64,000 nt of DNA from Deltaproteobacteria bacterium (GTDB taxonomy: Bacteria; Desulfobacterota; Desulfuromonadia; Geobacterales; Pseudopelobacteraceae). Positions 37,801-45,727 of this stretch are shown in pieces. The stretch covers positions 22,230 to 86,229 of the forward strand of contig JAJYCS010000002.1 in assembly GCA_021778115.1 (NCBI GenBank). Reading direction: 5' to 3'. The position numbers and the translations under genes are program-made. A model generated the notes under the pieces. It searched no databases, was not told where the DNA came from, and was given only the letters and a program-made list of their open reading frames with translations. Positions within the stretch are counted from its first letter, which is position 1, and each line of letters begins with the position of its first letter.

Positions 37801-38829
37801 CAGAGCGTAGATATGATCAGGGTCCAGGGTATCATCATCATCAAGAAAGCCGATATATCGTCCCCGGGCCTCCTGAAGCCCCCGATTGGCCGCAACGGGT
37901 CGGGACAGCGGTTCTCCTTCCCGATTGATCAGCCGCAACGGAAACGGGCCACAGTGCTCCGGCAGGGACGCATGCAGCCCCCCCTTGGCGTTGACTACGA
38001 CCACTTCCAGGTGGGGCCAGGTCTGCAGGGCCACGGAGTTGAGGGCGTCGTGCAGGGTGGGACGGTCCATGCTGCGGATGATGATACTGACCAGCGGCAG
38101 ATCGTCGGGCAGGGCGATCAGGCCGGCATCGTGCTGTCGCTGGTATTCGGAGCGGAGAAAGGAGAGGGCCCCCTGGCGCAGATCTTCGGGAGTGTAGTGT
38201 TCAAAGGCCTCCGCCGCCTCAACGGCGGCCGGCAGGGTGAAAGTGCGGAAGGTGTTCAGGCCGTCGACCTGGCGATCATAACGCTGTCTGGCCAACTGGG
38301 AGGTGAAGCAGGCCATGGCGGCCTTTTTTTGTTCCCGCACGGCACTGATATCAACCAGGAAGTTGGGGCGCAGCGGCGCACTGGTCTCGTACTGCATCAG
38401 CGTGGCCCGTCCCTGGCGGCGCAACGCCTCGATGACGGCAATGGCCGTGGCCCGATGGTCGGGGTGGTTTTCCCACAGCGAGGGGGCATAGACCAAGGTG
38501 GCGTTGTTTTCTTCAACAGCAGCCAAGATCGTCTCCACCAGAGCCTCGCCGTAGCGTAGTCCGCGGTCAGGCAGCCCCCAGCAGAGCGGCGTGTCGTACC
38601 CCAGCACCAAGGCCGCCTGTTGGCTCTCCGCAAGCCGTGTCGTTTGATCGCCGGCCTGGGCGCCGTCGGTGAGGATGATGACCACCACCTGGTCTCCCTG
38701 ACGCCGGTGGAGGGCCAGGACACCGCCGCAGCCGAAGACCTCGTCGTCGGCGTGGGGCGCCAGCACCAGCACCGTGCCGGCCTTCGGCACCGGCTGTGCG
38801 GTATAGGGTATCAGCGCCTGTTCGTTCAA
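34822..38829 (-). CDS. Four-domain glycan enzyme: PIG-L deacetylase, GT2, GT4, methyltransferase
   Basis: Very large protein, about 1335 residues. (1) PIG-L/LmbE deacetylase at about 15-200 with the zinc motif APHADDE and HPDH (WENHPDHRAT). (2) GT2 at about 240-470 with SIIIRSMDRPTLHDALNS and FLDDDDTLDPDH. (3) A linker of ten 7-residue units RLTETEG at about 501-570, predicted coiled coil. (4) GT4-like domain at about 675-1035 (DAGSVMIFNFIRIF, ETHDLHY, FIGGYEHQPNVDA, GVPCIGTSIAVEGM). (5) A Cys-pair segment (CFVCGG and CPECHLNNR) followed by a class I methyltransferase (FDVIEHIPNYRQAF, CLKPGGTLFFTVPF). Start: TTG at 38829 overlapping the upstream stop (TTGA) with GGGAG ahead; another in-frame TTG is at 38841. 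Suggests an assembly of deacetylation, chain extension and capping in one polypeptide. Confidence 0.85.
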   Translation of the reverse strand: MNEQALIPYTAQPVPKAGTVLVLAPHADDEVFGCGGVLALHRRQGDQVVVIILTDGAQAGDQTTRLAESQQAALVLGYDTPLCWGLPDRGLRYGEALVETILAAVEENNATLVYAPSLWENHPDHRATAIAVIEALRRQGRATLMQYETSAPLRPNFLVDISAVREQKKAAMACFTSQLARQRYDRQVDGLNTFRTFTLPAAVEAAEAFEHYTPEDLRQGALSFLRSEYQRQHDAGLIALPDDLPLVSIIIRSMDRPTLHDALNSVALQTWPHLEVVVVNAKGGLHASLPEHCGPFPLRLINREGEPLSRPVAANRGLQEARGRYIGFLDDDDTLDPDHIYALVAALQTKLPDVVVYSGVKGLRRHDNARTVLKTFNESTVHFPKLLLGNVIPIHAVLFPASLLKKGVRFDETLTCYEDWDFWLQASRIAPFHFVDRITATYYLGGDSAVSPLAPDADTVAHAAEDLFRKWLHLLTPTEWKAVADLHHQTVYDLQACLDYHNRRLTETEGRLTETEGRLTETEGRLTETEGRLTETEGRLTETEGRLTETEGRLAETEGRLTETEGRLTEQLNQSRDAQAMRQAELEAMYASRSWRMTRPVRWAGRLAREMRHYLLETLHHAYRRLPLSPSRKAILRGWYYRNSLPGLHPAAYEHPTNPMATASQVTPFTRRAMDEAPVRILLLERSVPRPNQDAGSVMIFNFIRIFRERGYALTFFPADLAYDPDYTPALQAMGVQCLHIPMVHSLYEHLVVEGASYDLILSCRPDLTAAMLPLLRTHCPQARLLYETHDLHYVREERQAALEQREPQREELFAHARWRKEQELGIAAAVDCTIVVSEQERNTLLAENPRLYVEVIPVVSESFACEAGFGERSGLIFIGGYEHQPNVDAVIYFVREIMPLITAQDPNLIFHVVGSNPPPELIALTSNCLVIHGFVPDLTELMHKVRISVNPLRFGAGVKGKLVTSMSYGVPCIGTSIAVEGMGAVPGQQVLVADTPRSFADAVLTLHHDQNLWERLSRGGRELAHRKFSLDAAAQGFERIFKNMLPNPPRNGLYLERLASQDAYQHPDRTLLRQYYHETETNLASANEPIVTHGFCFVCGGEMSFHSDLKYGFPQPDGSIVPNWRERVVCPECHLNNRMRAAIHLFHLLGAPTPESRIYLTEQTTTLFAWFQRNYAQVIGSEYLGDTVPPGGVDHTGLRNENLTALSFANECLDTILSFDVIEHIPNYRQAFQECLRCLKPGGTLFFTVPFDHRAANHTIRAKLDETGQIHHLLPPEYHGDPLNNDGCLCFYHFGWKLLDELRELGFRDVVAYGYWSEHFGYLGGEQLLFRALK
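37121..37322 (-). repeat. 21-base tandem repeat encoding RLTETEG units
   Basis: About ten copies of a 21-base unit (CAGCC recurs exactly every 21 bases from 37126 to 37315) with only synonymous or rare changes (one Thr to Ala). Each copy encodes the heptad RLTETEG, so copy-number changes keep the frame. It links the GT2 and GT4 parts of the multidomain protein and probably forms a coiled-coil spacer whose length can vary by slippage. Confidence 0.9.
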
Positions 38830-39716
38830 AAGATCTCCCAATTCTGCCAGGCAGCGGGATGCCGCCGGATATGTCGTTCAAGTGCCGCCAGGTACCGTTG
38901 CCCCAGGGGGGGCGTCCCGGCGGTGGGGGCCGATCCTCCCTGCAGCGGTTCCAGATGCAGGGAGTAGTTGCCCGATGATGGTTCCAGATGGAATCCTGCA
39001 AAATATACCGGTGCGTCTTCTTTTTCAACCAGCCGGATGACGCCGCCCGGTATCTGCAGCTGTCTGCCGAGGAACGGGTAGACTTGGTTCGCCTGCTTCG
39101 GTTCATTGAAGTCGCAAAACACCAGCAGCAGTTGCCGGGAGGCCAGGGCTTGGCGGATACCCTGCAGAAAAGTGCGCCCTTGGTTGTTGAAGAGCCATGC
39201 CCCGCCGTTTAGGTTCGTTGCCGTGGCTTCGTTCAGCTGCAGGGTGAAGTGGTACAGGTAATCGTCGGCGCTGAAGGCGGTGGGGGGATTGCCGACCGGG
39301 AAGCTGGCCAGCCCGGTGGTCTTGCAGAAGCTGATCAACAGGTTGTGGTGGTAGGAATGGTGGGATAGGAACACCGCGCCGGTCTGGCCGATGCGGGCCA
39401 GCAGCTCTGGCTGTTCCACCCGGACATGGCGCTGGAACCAGCCGCAGGGGGTATGGGCCAGCCGCCAGGCCATCTGTACCGCCACGCCGCTGCTCTCACA
39501 CAAAAGTCGGAACTGCTCTCCAGCGGCCGTGCTGCCCAACCCCAGGCACTGCTGCAGGGTATCGGTGATCCGTTCCTGGTGGTGGAGCAGAAATGAACCC
39601 TGGCGGCCCCTGTAGGCCCCTATGCGCCAGGCCAGCGCCCAGGGTAACCGCCGGAAGCGACGCGCTCCCCTGACCAGGCGGATATAGCTGTGGGTGTAGG
39701 CATCTTGGTTAGTGAT
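38826..39716 (-). CDS. LpxL/HtrB-like acyltransferase, start codon unclear
   Basis: Membrane-associated acyltransferase of the LPLAT superfamily, lipid A late-acyltransferase-like. Homology-like sequence starts before any ordinary start: TNQDAYTHSYIRLVRGARRF, LPWALAWRIGAYRGRQG, HHQERITDTLQQCLGL, then the part after a TTG at 39539. The only candidate codon at the right place is ATC (39716-39714), which overlaps the stop of the upstream GNAT gene. A TTG at 39539 would remove about 59 conserved residues. The catalytic His region is FLSHHSYHHNLL, differing from the usual HxxxxD/E. About 296 residues in the long form, normal for the family. Either a non-AUG start or a damaged start codon. Role in acylating the exported glycan or its lipid carrier is inferred. 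Confidence 0.6.
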   Translation of the reverse strand: MTNQDAYTHSYIRLVRGARRFRRLPWALAWRIGAYRGRQGSFLLHHQERITDTLQQCLGLGSTAAGEQFRLLCESSGVAVQMAWRLAHTPCGWFQRHVRVEQPELLARIGQTGAVFLSHHSYHHNLLISFCKTTGLASFPVGNPPTAFSADDYLYHFTLQLNEATATNLNGGAWLFNNQGRTFLQGIRQALASRQLLLVFCDFNEPKQANQVYPFLGRQLQIPGGVIRLVEKEDAPVYFAGFHLEPSSGNYSLHLEPLQGGSAPTAGTPPLGQRYLAALERHIRRHPAAWQNWEIF

Positions 39717-40665
39717 AGTCGGTATCGCCGCTGGTCAGCCACCAACGGCCGGCAAAACGTTGCGGATTGCCGCCAGAGCTGAACGGGTTGGCCATGATCC
39801 GCAGCTCCATCCGGTCATTGCGCAGCGCCTCGTCGGCAAAGGTCGTCCCGTGGTGTTCGGTGAGCCAGAGGGTCAGGGTCTGGGCTCCCCAGTCTGCCAG
39901 GTGCTGGCGGGCGGCCTGGATCAGGCGTCCCATGAGGGCGGGAGGGGCCACCATATCAACCAGTTCCACCTGTTCCCCCTCGCGGCGGGTGACGATGACC
40001 CCCAGCGGTCGTCCGCCCCACCACGGCCTGACCAGGGAACAGGTATAGCGCAGGGTGGGATGGCCGAAATAGCGGTCATCCAGATAGGGGGCATCGCGGA
40101 CGACGATCAGATCATCCCCCAGCGCCTCGGCCATCCCCTGCCAGAGCCGGTCTACCAGGGGGCGGAAGGTGTCGTCCGGGCGGGGACAGGGGATTACCCG
40201 GTCGGCGCGCCAGGAGCGGGGCAGGGGGGCAAAGGTGAGCAACTGCATCTGGTCGATGGCGCTGAACAGCCCCAGTCGTTCCCCCAGGCGCATGGCGCGG
40301 TCGCTGGGAAAACCGAAGGCCAGGGCGTCCGGGTTTTGCGGCGTCGCCAGATCATCCAGCATCCGTTGGATCACCAGGGCAAAGGGGGCGGATCGGCCCA
40401 GCCCCCCCCGGCCGCCCGGCACCGCCATCAGGTCACCCATATGGGCGATCCGGCGTAACTGGCCATCGGCCAGGGCGCGGCGGTAGGAAAGGCCGCAATG
40501 CACCAGCAGCTCGCCGTTATCGCCAAAATAGCCGTAGGCGGCCCCTCGTCCGGCGCCATACTTCCACTGCAGCATTGCCAAGGAGATATCGCCGCCGAAT
40601 ACCTGCCGGAACAGGGGAGGGATCAGGGGGAACTGCTCAGCGGTGAGCATCCGCACCTGGTTCAT
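39709..40665 (-). CDS. GNAT-family acetyltransferase
   Basis: Acyltransferase of 318 residues with GNAT-like features: QFPLIPPLFRQVFGGDISLAMLQWKYG at the start, a beta-strand/acetyl-CoA region around AHMGDLMAVPGGRGGLGRSAPFALV (residues about 75-100), and a second GNAT-like half near the C-terminus (LVDMVAPPALMGRLIQAARQHL). This double-GNAT form is common in polysaccharide loci. The ATG at 40665 overlaps the stop of wzt (ATGA). Likely acetylates a sugar of the surface polymer; substrate unproven. Confidence 0.75.
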   Translation of the reverse strand: MNQVRMLTAEQFPLIPPLFRQVFGGDISLAMLQWKYGAGRGAAYGYFGDNGELLVHCGLSYRRALADGQLRRIAHMGDLMAVPGGRGGLGRSAPFALVIQRMLDDLATPQNPDALAFGFPSDRAMRLGERLGLFSAIDQMQLLTFAPLPRSWRADRVIPCPRPDDTFRPLVDRLWQGMAEALGDDLIVVRDAPYLDDRYFGHPTLRYTCSLVRPWWGGRPLGVIVTRREGEQVELVDMVAPPALMGRLIQAARQHLADWGAQTLTLWLTEHHGTTFADEALRNDRMELRIMANPFSSGGNPQRFAGRWWLTSGDTDYH

Positions 40666-41906
40666 GGCCGGCTGCCCCCGTCGGGCTGTCGCCACTGGTG
40701 GGGGAGAAAGACCACCCCCTTCTCCAGATGGGGTTGGGTCATCTCAAAGGAGACAGCGGTGGTCACCTGATCATAGAGGTGGATCATCCGTTCGCAGGTG
40801 AGGTAGACGGCCATATAATACCGTCCGCGCATGAGCGGCAGGCGGGGGAAACAGACCTCCACCGTCCCCTGGCCGGACTGGTCGCGGCAGAGTGTAATCC
40901 CTTCAAAGAGGGAGCTGCAGCTGGAAACGGTACTGCCGGTCTCGGAAAACAGCTCGAATGCCACCGTCGGAGGCGCCAGGGCCGGATCTGACGAGAAGGT
41001 CACCGCCACCCGCAGGTCGTCCTCCCCGGAACGGAACACCCGGCACTCCCGTGAGAGGCTGCCGCAGACCTCGATCCGCTCAATGCCGGCCTCCCCTTTT
41101 CGTACTTGGGCGGTCGGTGGTGCGACACCGTCATGACGTTTCGTTGTTGCGGCGGAACAGGCGATCGCCTCCTCTTCCAGCGAGGTCCGGAAGGCCGCCA
41201 GCACCGAGGCTGGCTTCCCCTGGGCAACGGGCCGCCCTTTTTCCAGCCAGAGCACCTGGTTGCAGAGCGCTTCCACCTGGTACAGGGAGTGGGAGCAGAA
41301 CAGGATCGTCACCCCGCGCTCTTTCAGCTCCATGATCCGGTCGAAGGACTTGCGGGCAAAGGCGCCGTCACCCACCGACAGCGCCTCGTCGATCACCAGG
41401 ATATCCGGCTCCACGCTGGTGGCGATGGCAAAGGCCAACCGGACGTACATACCGCTGGAATAGGTCTTCACCGGCTGGTCGATGAACGCGCCGATGCCGG
41501 AGAAGGCCACAATGGCGTCATAGCGCTGCGTGATTTCGGTCTGGGTCAGCCCCAGCACCGAGGCGTTGAGAAAGACGTTCTCCCGGCCGGTGAACTCCGG
41601 ATTAAACCCGGCCCCCAGCTCAAGCAGCGCTGCGACCCGCCCCCGCACCTGCAGTTTCCCTTCGGTGGGGGAGAGGGTACCGCAGATCAGCTGCAACAGC
41701 GTCGATTTGCCGGCCCCGTTGCGGCCGACAATACCGAACACCTCCCCTGGCGCTATCGTGCAGGAGATATCCCGCAGGGCCCAGAACTCGCGGTAATAGC
41801 GTTGGCGGCCCCGCATCACCATCTGCAGCAGGCGGTCGCGGGGGCGGTCATACAATTGGTAGCACTTCCCCAGACCCTGGATATCGATGGCCGCCTCAGA
41901 TGACAT
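40662..41906 (-). CDS. wzt: Polysaccharide ABC exporter ATPase Wzt
   Basis: ATP-binding subunit of the Wzm/Wzt exporter, 414 residues. Walker A GIVGRNGAGKSTLLQLI near 55-70, ABC signature YSSGMYVRLAFAIA near 155, Walker B DILVIDEALSVGD, and switch His in LFCSHSLYQ. Residues about 275-405 form an extra C-terminal domain, as in Wzt proteins that bind the non-reducing end cap of the polymer and set chain length. It begins 11 bases inside the end of wzm. With a chain-end methyltransferase in the same cluster, capped-chain export is plausible. Confidence 0.93.
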   Translation of the reverse strand: MSSEAAIDIQGLGKCYQLYDRPRDRLLQMVMRGRQRYYREFWALRDISCTIAPGEVFGIVGRNGAGKSTLLQLICGTLSPTEGKLQVRGRVAALLELGAGFNPEFTGRENVFLNASVLGLTQTEITQRYDAIVAFSGIGAFIDQPVKTYSSGMYVRLAFAIATSVEPDILVIDEALSVGDGAFARKSFDRIMELKERGVTILFCSHSLYQVEALCNQVLWLEKGRPVAQGKPASVLAAFRTSLEEEAIACSAATTKRHDGVAPPTAQVRKGEAGIERIEVCGSLSRECRVFRSGEDDLRVAVTFSSDPALAPPTVAFELFSETGSTVSSCSSLFEGITLCRDQSGQGTVEVCFPRLPLMRGRYYMAVYLTCERMIHLYDQVTTAVSFEMTQPHLEKGVVFLPHQWRQPDGGSRP

Positions 41907-42705
41907 CGGCGAACCCCGCGCGGGTCTTACGGAACCAAAACAGCCCCAGCCAGGCCACCAGGGCCGAGGCGAGGGTCACCAGCGTGAACGGCCACCAGTC
42001 GGTAATGGTGCCGAATATGAGGAAGCCACGCGCCTGCTCGATGATGACGGTCAGGGGGTTCAGGTACAGCAGATGTCGGTAGGCGGGTGGTATGGCGTTA
42101 AGGGGGTAGAAGATCGGCGTGAGGAACATCAGGGCCGATATCAGGATGCCGACGACTTGACTCACATCCCGCAGAAAGACCCCCAGGGAGGCCAGCAGCC
42201 AGCTGATCCCCATGGTGAGCAGCACGAGCGGTATGAGCGTCAGGGGAAACAGCAGGATCGTCACCGGCGGCAGGCCGAACACGAACAGGGAGAACAGGAG
42301 CCAGACCCCGAAACTGATGAGCAGATGGAACAGGGCCGTACCCAGGCTCACCCAGGGCAGGATCTCCAGGGGAAAGATCACCTTTTTTACGTAGGTGGGA
42401 TTACCCAGGATCAGGGCCGGTGCCCGGCCCACACACTCGGCGAACAGGTTGAACAACAGCATGCCGGCAAACAGCACCAGGGCGAACTGGGCCTTTGATG
42501 CCGGGGCGCCTCCGTTCCCCCAGCGCGACTTGAATATGACGCTGAAGACGAAGGTATAGACCGTCAGCATGAAGACCGGGTTGAAGAACGACCAGAGCAG
42601 CCCCAGGGCCGACCCCTGATAGCGGCCCAGGATCTCCCGTTTGGTCAGTACCCGGATCAGTGCCCGGTTGCGCCAGAGGCTATCGGCAACGGCCAGTGGA
42701 TTCAT
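41896..42705 (-). CDS. wzm: Polysaccharide ABC exporter permease Wzm
   Basis: Inner-membrane permease of 269 residues, ABC-2 type, with six hydrophobic helices (for example VLFAGMLLFNLFAECVG, SFGVWLLFSLFVFGL, LASLGVFLRDVSQVVGILISAL). LTKREILGRYQGSALGLLW near the start is the conserved amphipathic region, and the FYPLNAIPPAYRHLLYLNPL loop is typical. Partner of the Wzt gene it overlaps by 11 bases. Exports the undecaprenyl-linked glycan to the periplasm. Confidence 0.93.
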   Translation of the reverse strand: MNPLAVADSLWRNRALIRVLTKREILGRYQGSALGLLWSFFNPVFMLTVYTFVFSVIFKSRWGNGGAPASKAQFALVLFAGMLLFNLFAECVGRAPALILGNPTYVKKVIFPLEILPWVSLGTALFHLLISFGVWLLFSLFVFGLPPVTILLFPLTLIPLVLLTMGISWLLASLGVFLRDVSQVVGILISALMFLTPIFYPLNAIPPAYRHLLYLNPLTVIIEQARGFLIFGTITDWWPFTLVTLASALVAWLGLFWFRKTRAGFADVI

Positions 42706-42732
42706 AAATAATATTTCATATTTATTATATAT

Positions 42733-43848
42733 CTATTTACTACCATTTTCCGGCCCATGAAATACCAGCCAGCGGGGGGAGCGGAATCGGACGATCCGCT
42801 GGTACAGCCAGACATAGAAGAACATGAACAGGGCGCAGCAGACCCGCAGCACCACCGGGTACTCCCAAAACAGCACCGCCGGTATGACGGTCAAAAGCCC
42901 CATACCCCACAGGTAGGGGGCGGTCATGGCGTTGCGGCGGCGCAGGTTCCTCACCTCTCGGGCTCCCACCATCCAGCGTACCAGGCGGCCGAACACCATC
43001 TGGTGCAGGTGCAGGGCGTCCGGCAGGCCTGCCGCCTGCCCCCGCAGCACCCGGCGTCGGTAGATGGTGAACAGGGTCTCCCAAACCGGGTACATGACCA
43101 GGGTAAAAGGGAACCAGGGGGTCACCTGGGGGTTGCGTACCACCAGGGCCACCGACAGCTCGCCGATCATGAACCCCAGCAGGTAGGCCCCGCCGTCGCC
43201 GGCAAAGAGCAGCCCCCGGGGGAAGTTCCAGGTGAGGAAGCCGGCGGTGGCGCCGATGGTGATCAGGCAGTAGGCCAGAAGCTGCAGATCTCCCACCATG
43301 AAGGCCACATACCCCAGGGCGGCCAGGATGATCACCCCCACCCCGCCGGCCAGACCGTTATAGCCGTCGATCAGGTTCAGGGAGTGGCACAGTCCCCCCA
43401 CCGCCACTATGGTGAATACCACCCCCAGCCAGGGCAGCGTGGCAAGCAGATGGTCCACCCCCCCGATCTCCAGGTGGTGCAGGGTTGCCCCCAGCAACCA
43501 GCAGCCAAGGCCGGCGGAGACAAAGGAGGCCAAGAGCCGCCACAGCCCCGGGATCCGCTTGCTCAGATCCTCGGCAAGGCCAGCGCCGAAGACCGGCAGG
43601 GCCGCCAGCAACAGGTACCGGGACGTCATCTCGGTCACCCGGTGTTCCAGCACCAGCAGTACCAAGCCAACCGTCAGTCCGACGAGGATCGGGATGCCGC
43701 CGATGCGGGGTGTGGGGCCCAGATGGAACTTCTGGGGACCCTCCTGGGGCGGGTCGCCGCTCAGGTGCTGGTGTAGGTGCAGGTATCGGAGCAGGAACAG
43801 GCCGGTCACCAGCGAGGTGATGGCTGCCCAGAACAAGGCGTAGAGCAT
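42733..43848 (-). CDS. Undecaprenyl-phosphate sugar-1-phosphate transferase (WecA/MraY family)
   Basis: Integral membrane enzyme of the GT4/MraY-WecA family, 371 residues, that starts glycan synthesis by moving a HexNAc-1-phosphate to undecaprenyl phosphate. About ten hydrophobic helices. Motifs: PTPRIGGIPIL near 35, NLIDGYNGLAGG (Asp-rich catalytic loop) near 150, LLFAGDGGAYLLG near 210 and the C-terminal LHLHQMVFGR region with catalytic His. ATG at 43848 chosen; GTG at 43881 is the alternative. First gene of the minus-strand cluster, so likely the initiator for the polymer exported by Wzm/Wzt. WecA is the best functional match. Confidence 0.87.
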   Translation of the reverse strand: MLYALFWAAITSLVTGLFLLRYLHLHQHLSGDPPQEGPQKFHLGPTPRIGGIPILVGLTVGLVLLVLEHRVTEMTSRYLLLAALPVFGAGLAEDLSKRIPGLWRLLASFVSAGLGCWLLGATLHHLEIGGVDHLLATLPWLGVVFTIVAVGGLCHSLNLIDGYNGLAGGVGVIILAALGYVAFMVGDLQLLAYCLITIGATAGFLTWNFPRGLLFAGDGGAYLLGFMIGELSVALVVRNPQVTPWFPFTLVMYPVWETLFTIYRRRVLRGQAAGLPDALHLHQMVFGRLVRWMVGAREVRNLRRRNAMTAPYLWGMGLLTVIPAVLFWEYPVVLRVCCALFMFFYVWLYQRIVRFRSPRWLVFHGPENGSK

Positions 43849-43973
43849 GTACGAGACACATTCCTGGGGCAGGCATGGCACGCCCCGTTTGGATTAAAAG
43901 AAATTTATACCCCAACCGTGGCCTAAAGTCATGCTCTTTGCCGGGGATTGCCGGGTACGGTGCGCGACGGCCG

Positions 43974-45587
43974 CTAGCCCAGGTAGTTGAGTCCGGTCTG
44001 CTGCAGGCCGGCCAGGTTGATGCGGGCCTGATTATCCGGCGACAGCGCCACCATGGCCAACAGATCGGCCTGGCTCATGGTGCCGCCATGCCCCTGTAGC
44101 AGGTCGAGGGCGTTCTGATGGGCCGTGGCGGTCATGGCTCCACCGGTCAGGTTGTGGTACAGCAGGTCCACCAGGCCGTCATCGGTGCCCCTGGTGGCTG
44201 TCTTGAACCAGCTGGAGGCGGTGAGCTGGCTGCAGACCTGCGTCATGCTCTCGCCGCTGTCGAAGAGGCTGATCACCGTGCCCACGGCGCTGCCGTCGGC
44301 AAGGGTGGCCACCCCGGCAGCCGCCCCCACCACCAGGGCCGCCATCCCGCCATCTTCGTCCGGGGCCAGATCGAGGGCCACCTTGCCGTCGTTAAACTGC
44401 AACCGTTCCACGGAGACCATGGTCACGTCCCGGTAGTAGTCGCTCATGATCCAGGTGCCGCCGGCGTGGGTCAGGGTGGCGTCGCCGCGGTTCTCGCTGA
44501 AGACCGCGGTATCCAGACCGGGGCCGCCGGACAGGAAGTCGTCCCCGGCGCCGCCGATCAGGGTATCGTTGCCGTTGCCGCCGAAGATCATGTCCGGCCC
44601 CGCTGTTCCCAGCAGCTGCTGGCCCCCGTCAGCGCCGAAGATGAACTGCCCCTTCGGGTTCAGCAGGTCCTGCACCGAGGCGGTCGCGTCGCTGAAGGCC
44701 AGCTGCTCGACATTGGCCGAGATCAGGTCGTCCATCCCCTGCCCCTTCACCTCCAGCCACTGCTTCCCCCGCAGCGGGGTAATGGTGTAGTCGGCCTCGC
44801 TGCCGCTGTAGAGTACCGTATCGGCCCCCCCCTCGTCTGCCAGGGTCACCCGCCCCGGCGGCAGGGTAAAGGTCTGGTTCTGGGCTGAGCCGGTCAGGTA
44901 AAGCCCGTTGCTCCCCACCCCCCACTGGCCCCGCAGGCCGTCGCCGCCGTAGAGGTAGTTCAGGGCTGCGATGTCATACTCGTTAAAGGTGCTGTAGTAG
45001 CTGCCGGTATCGTTGGTGTAGGCCATCACCGTATGGGCGGTGTCGTCCTGATAGGGGGACTGCAGGGTGACACTCCCCTCGAAGGGGTGTTTGAGCCCCA
45101 GGGCGTGCCCCACCTCGTGCAGGAGCGCCTCATACCCCCAGCTGCCCGCCACCGGATTCTGGTTGGCCGCCTGCTTGGTATCCAGATAGATATAGGCGTC
45201 GGCGCTGTAGGAGGTAAGCTGGCCGGCGGCGTTGGCCGTATAGCTGTAGGGGGCGTAGCAGATCCCGTCCAGGCCCGGCTCGGCCAGGCTGGCCTGGCCG
45301 AAGTGGATATCCGCCGTTGCCCCGCTGGCCGCCTGGGCAAAGGTGATGCCGGTAAGCTGGCTCACGTAGGCCAGAATCTGTTGGGCCGCCGCCTGCTGGC
45401 TGGCGTTGAACCCCTGCACCCCCGTCTCGTACTGGCTGCCGTCGGTGGCAAAGGTGTAGTACAGCGTAGTGCGGAAATGGCTGCCATCGCTGGTGAGGTA
45501 GTTCCAGGCTGGCCCCTGGGCCAGCAGGGCGTCGATATAGTTGTAGCCGCTCTGCGGTGCGGTCAGGATATCCTGTGTGGTGGCCAT
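43974..45587 (-). CDS. Serralysin-like metalloprotease with RTX repeats
   Basis: Secreted zinc protease of 537 residues. No signal peptide, as expected for type I secretion. Zinc motif LLHEVGHALGLKH (HExxHxxGxxH) near 156-168, followed by the Met-turn region AYTND. A Ca-binding RTX block lies near 335-355 (GGNGNDTLIGGAGDDFLSGG). The C-terminal 130 residues resemble a DUF4214-type repeat (LYHNLTGGAM, ALDLLQGHGG, ADLLAMVALSPDNQ) instead of the usual serralysin tail. GGGAG nine bases before the ATG. Neighbouring S-layer-type protein may be its substrate or may share its secretion route. No type I exporter genes in the window. Confidence 0.88.
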   Translation of the reverse strand: MATTQDILTAPQSGYNYIDALLAQGPAWNYLTSDGSHFRTTLYYTFATDGSQYETGVQGFNASQQAAAQQILAYVSQLTGITFAQAASGATADIHFGQASLAEPGLDGICYAPYSYTANAAGQLTSYSADAYIYLDTKQAANQNPVAGSWGYEALLHEVGHALGLKHPFEGSVTLQSPYQDDTAHTVMAYTNDTGSYYSTFNEYDIAALNYLYGGDGLRGQWGVGSNGLYLTGSAQNQTFTLPPGRVTLADEGGADTVLYSGSEADYTITPLRGKQWLEVKGQGMDDLISANVEQLAFSDATASVQDLLNPKGQFIFGADGGQQLLGTAGPDMIFGGNGNDTLIGGAGDDFLSGGPGLDTAVFSENRGDATLTHAGGTWIMSDYYRDVTMVSVERLQFNDGKVALDLAPDEDGGMAALVVGAAAGVATLADGSAVGTVISLFDSGESMTQVCSQLTASSWFKTATRGTDDGLVDLLYHNLTGGAMTATAHQNALDLLQGHGGTMSQADLLAMVALSPDNQARINLAGLQQTGLNYLG

Positions 45588-45674
45588 AGGCGTACTCCCG
45601 GCAACGGTAACCCCCGGCGGTGTGGACAGATACGGGGAATTTTCTGTTTGTCAGCTTACACCGGAAGAAATGAA

Positions 45675-45709
45675 TTGACAATCTTTTTTAAATGTGCAAA
45701 ATGCACATT
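45675..45709 (+). promoter_or_regulatory. Promoter and palindromic operator of the DUF6502 gene
   Basis: TTGACA (45675-45680), 16-base spacer, CAAAAT (45697-45702). Overlapping the -10 is a perfect inverted repeat AATGTGCA-AAA-TGCACATT at 45691-45709. Transcription would start near 45709, so in-frame ATGs at 45692 and 45701 are probably not used. The arrangement suits repression by the encoded DNA-binding protein. Confidence 0.55.
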
Positions 45710-45727
45710 AAGAGTATTTTTAAGAAC

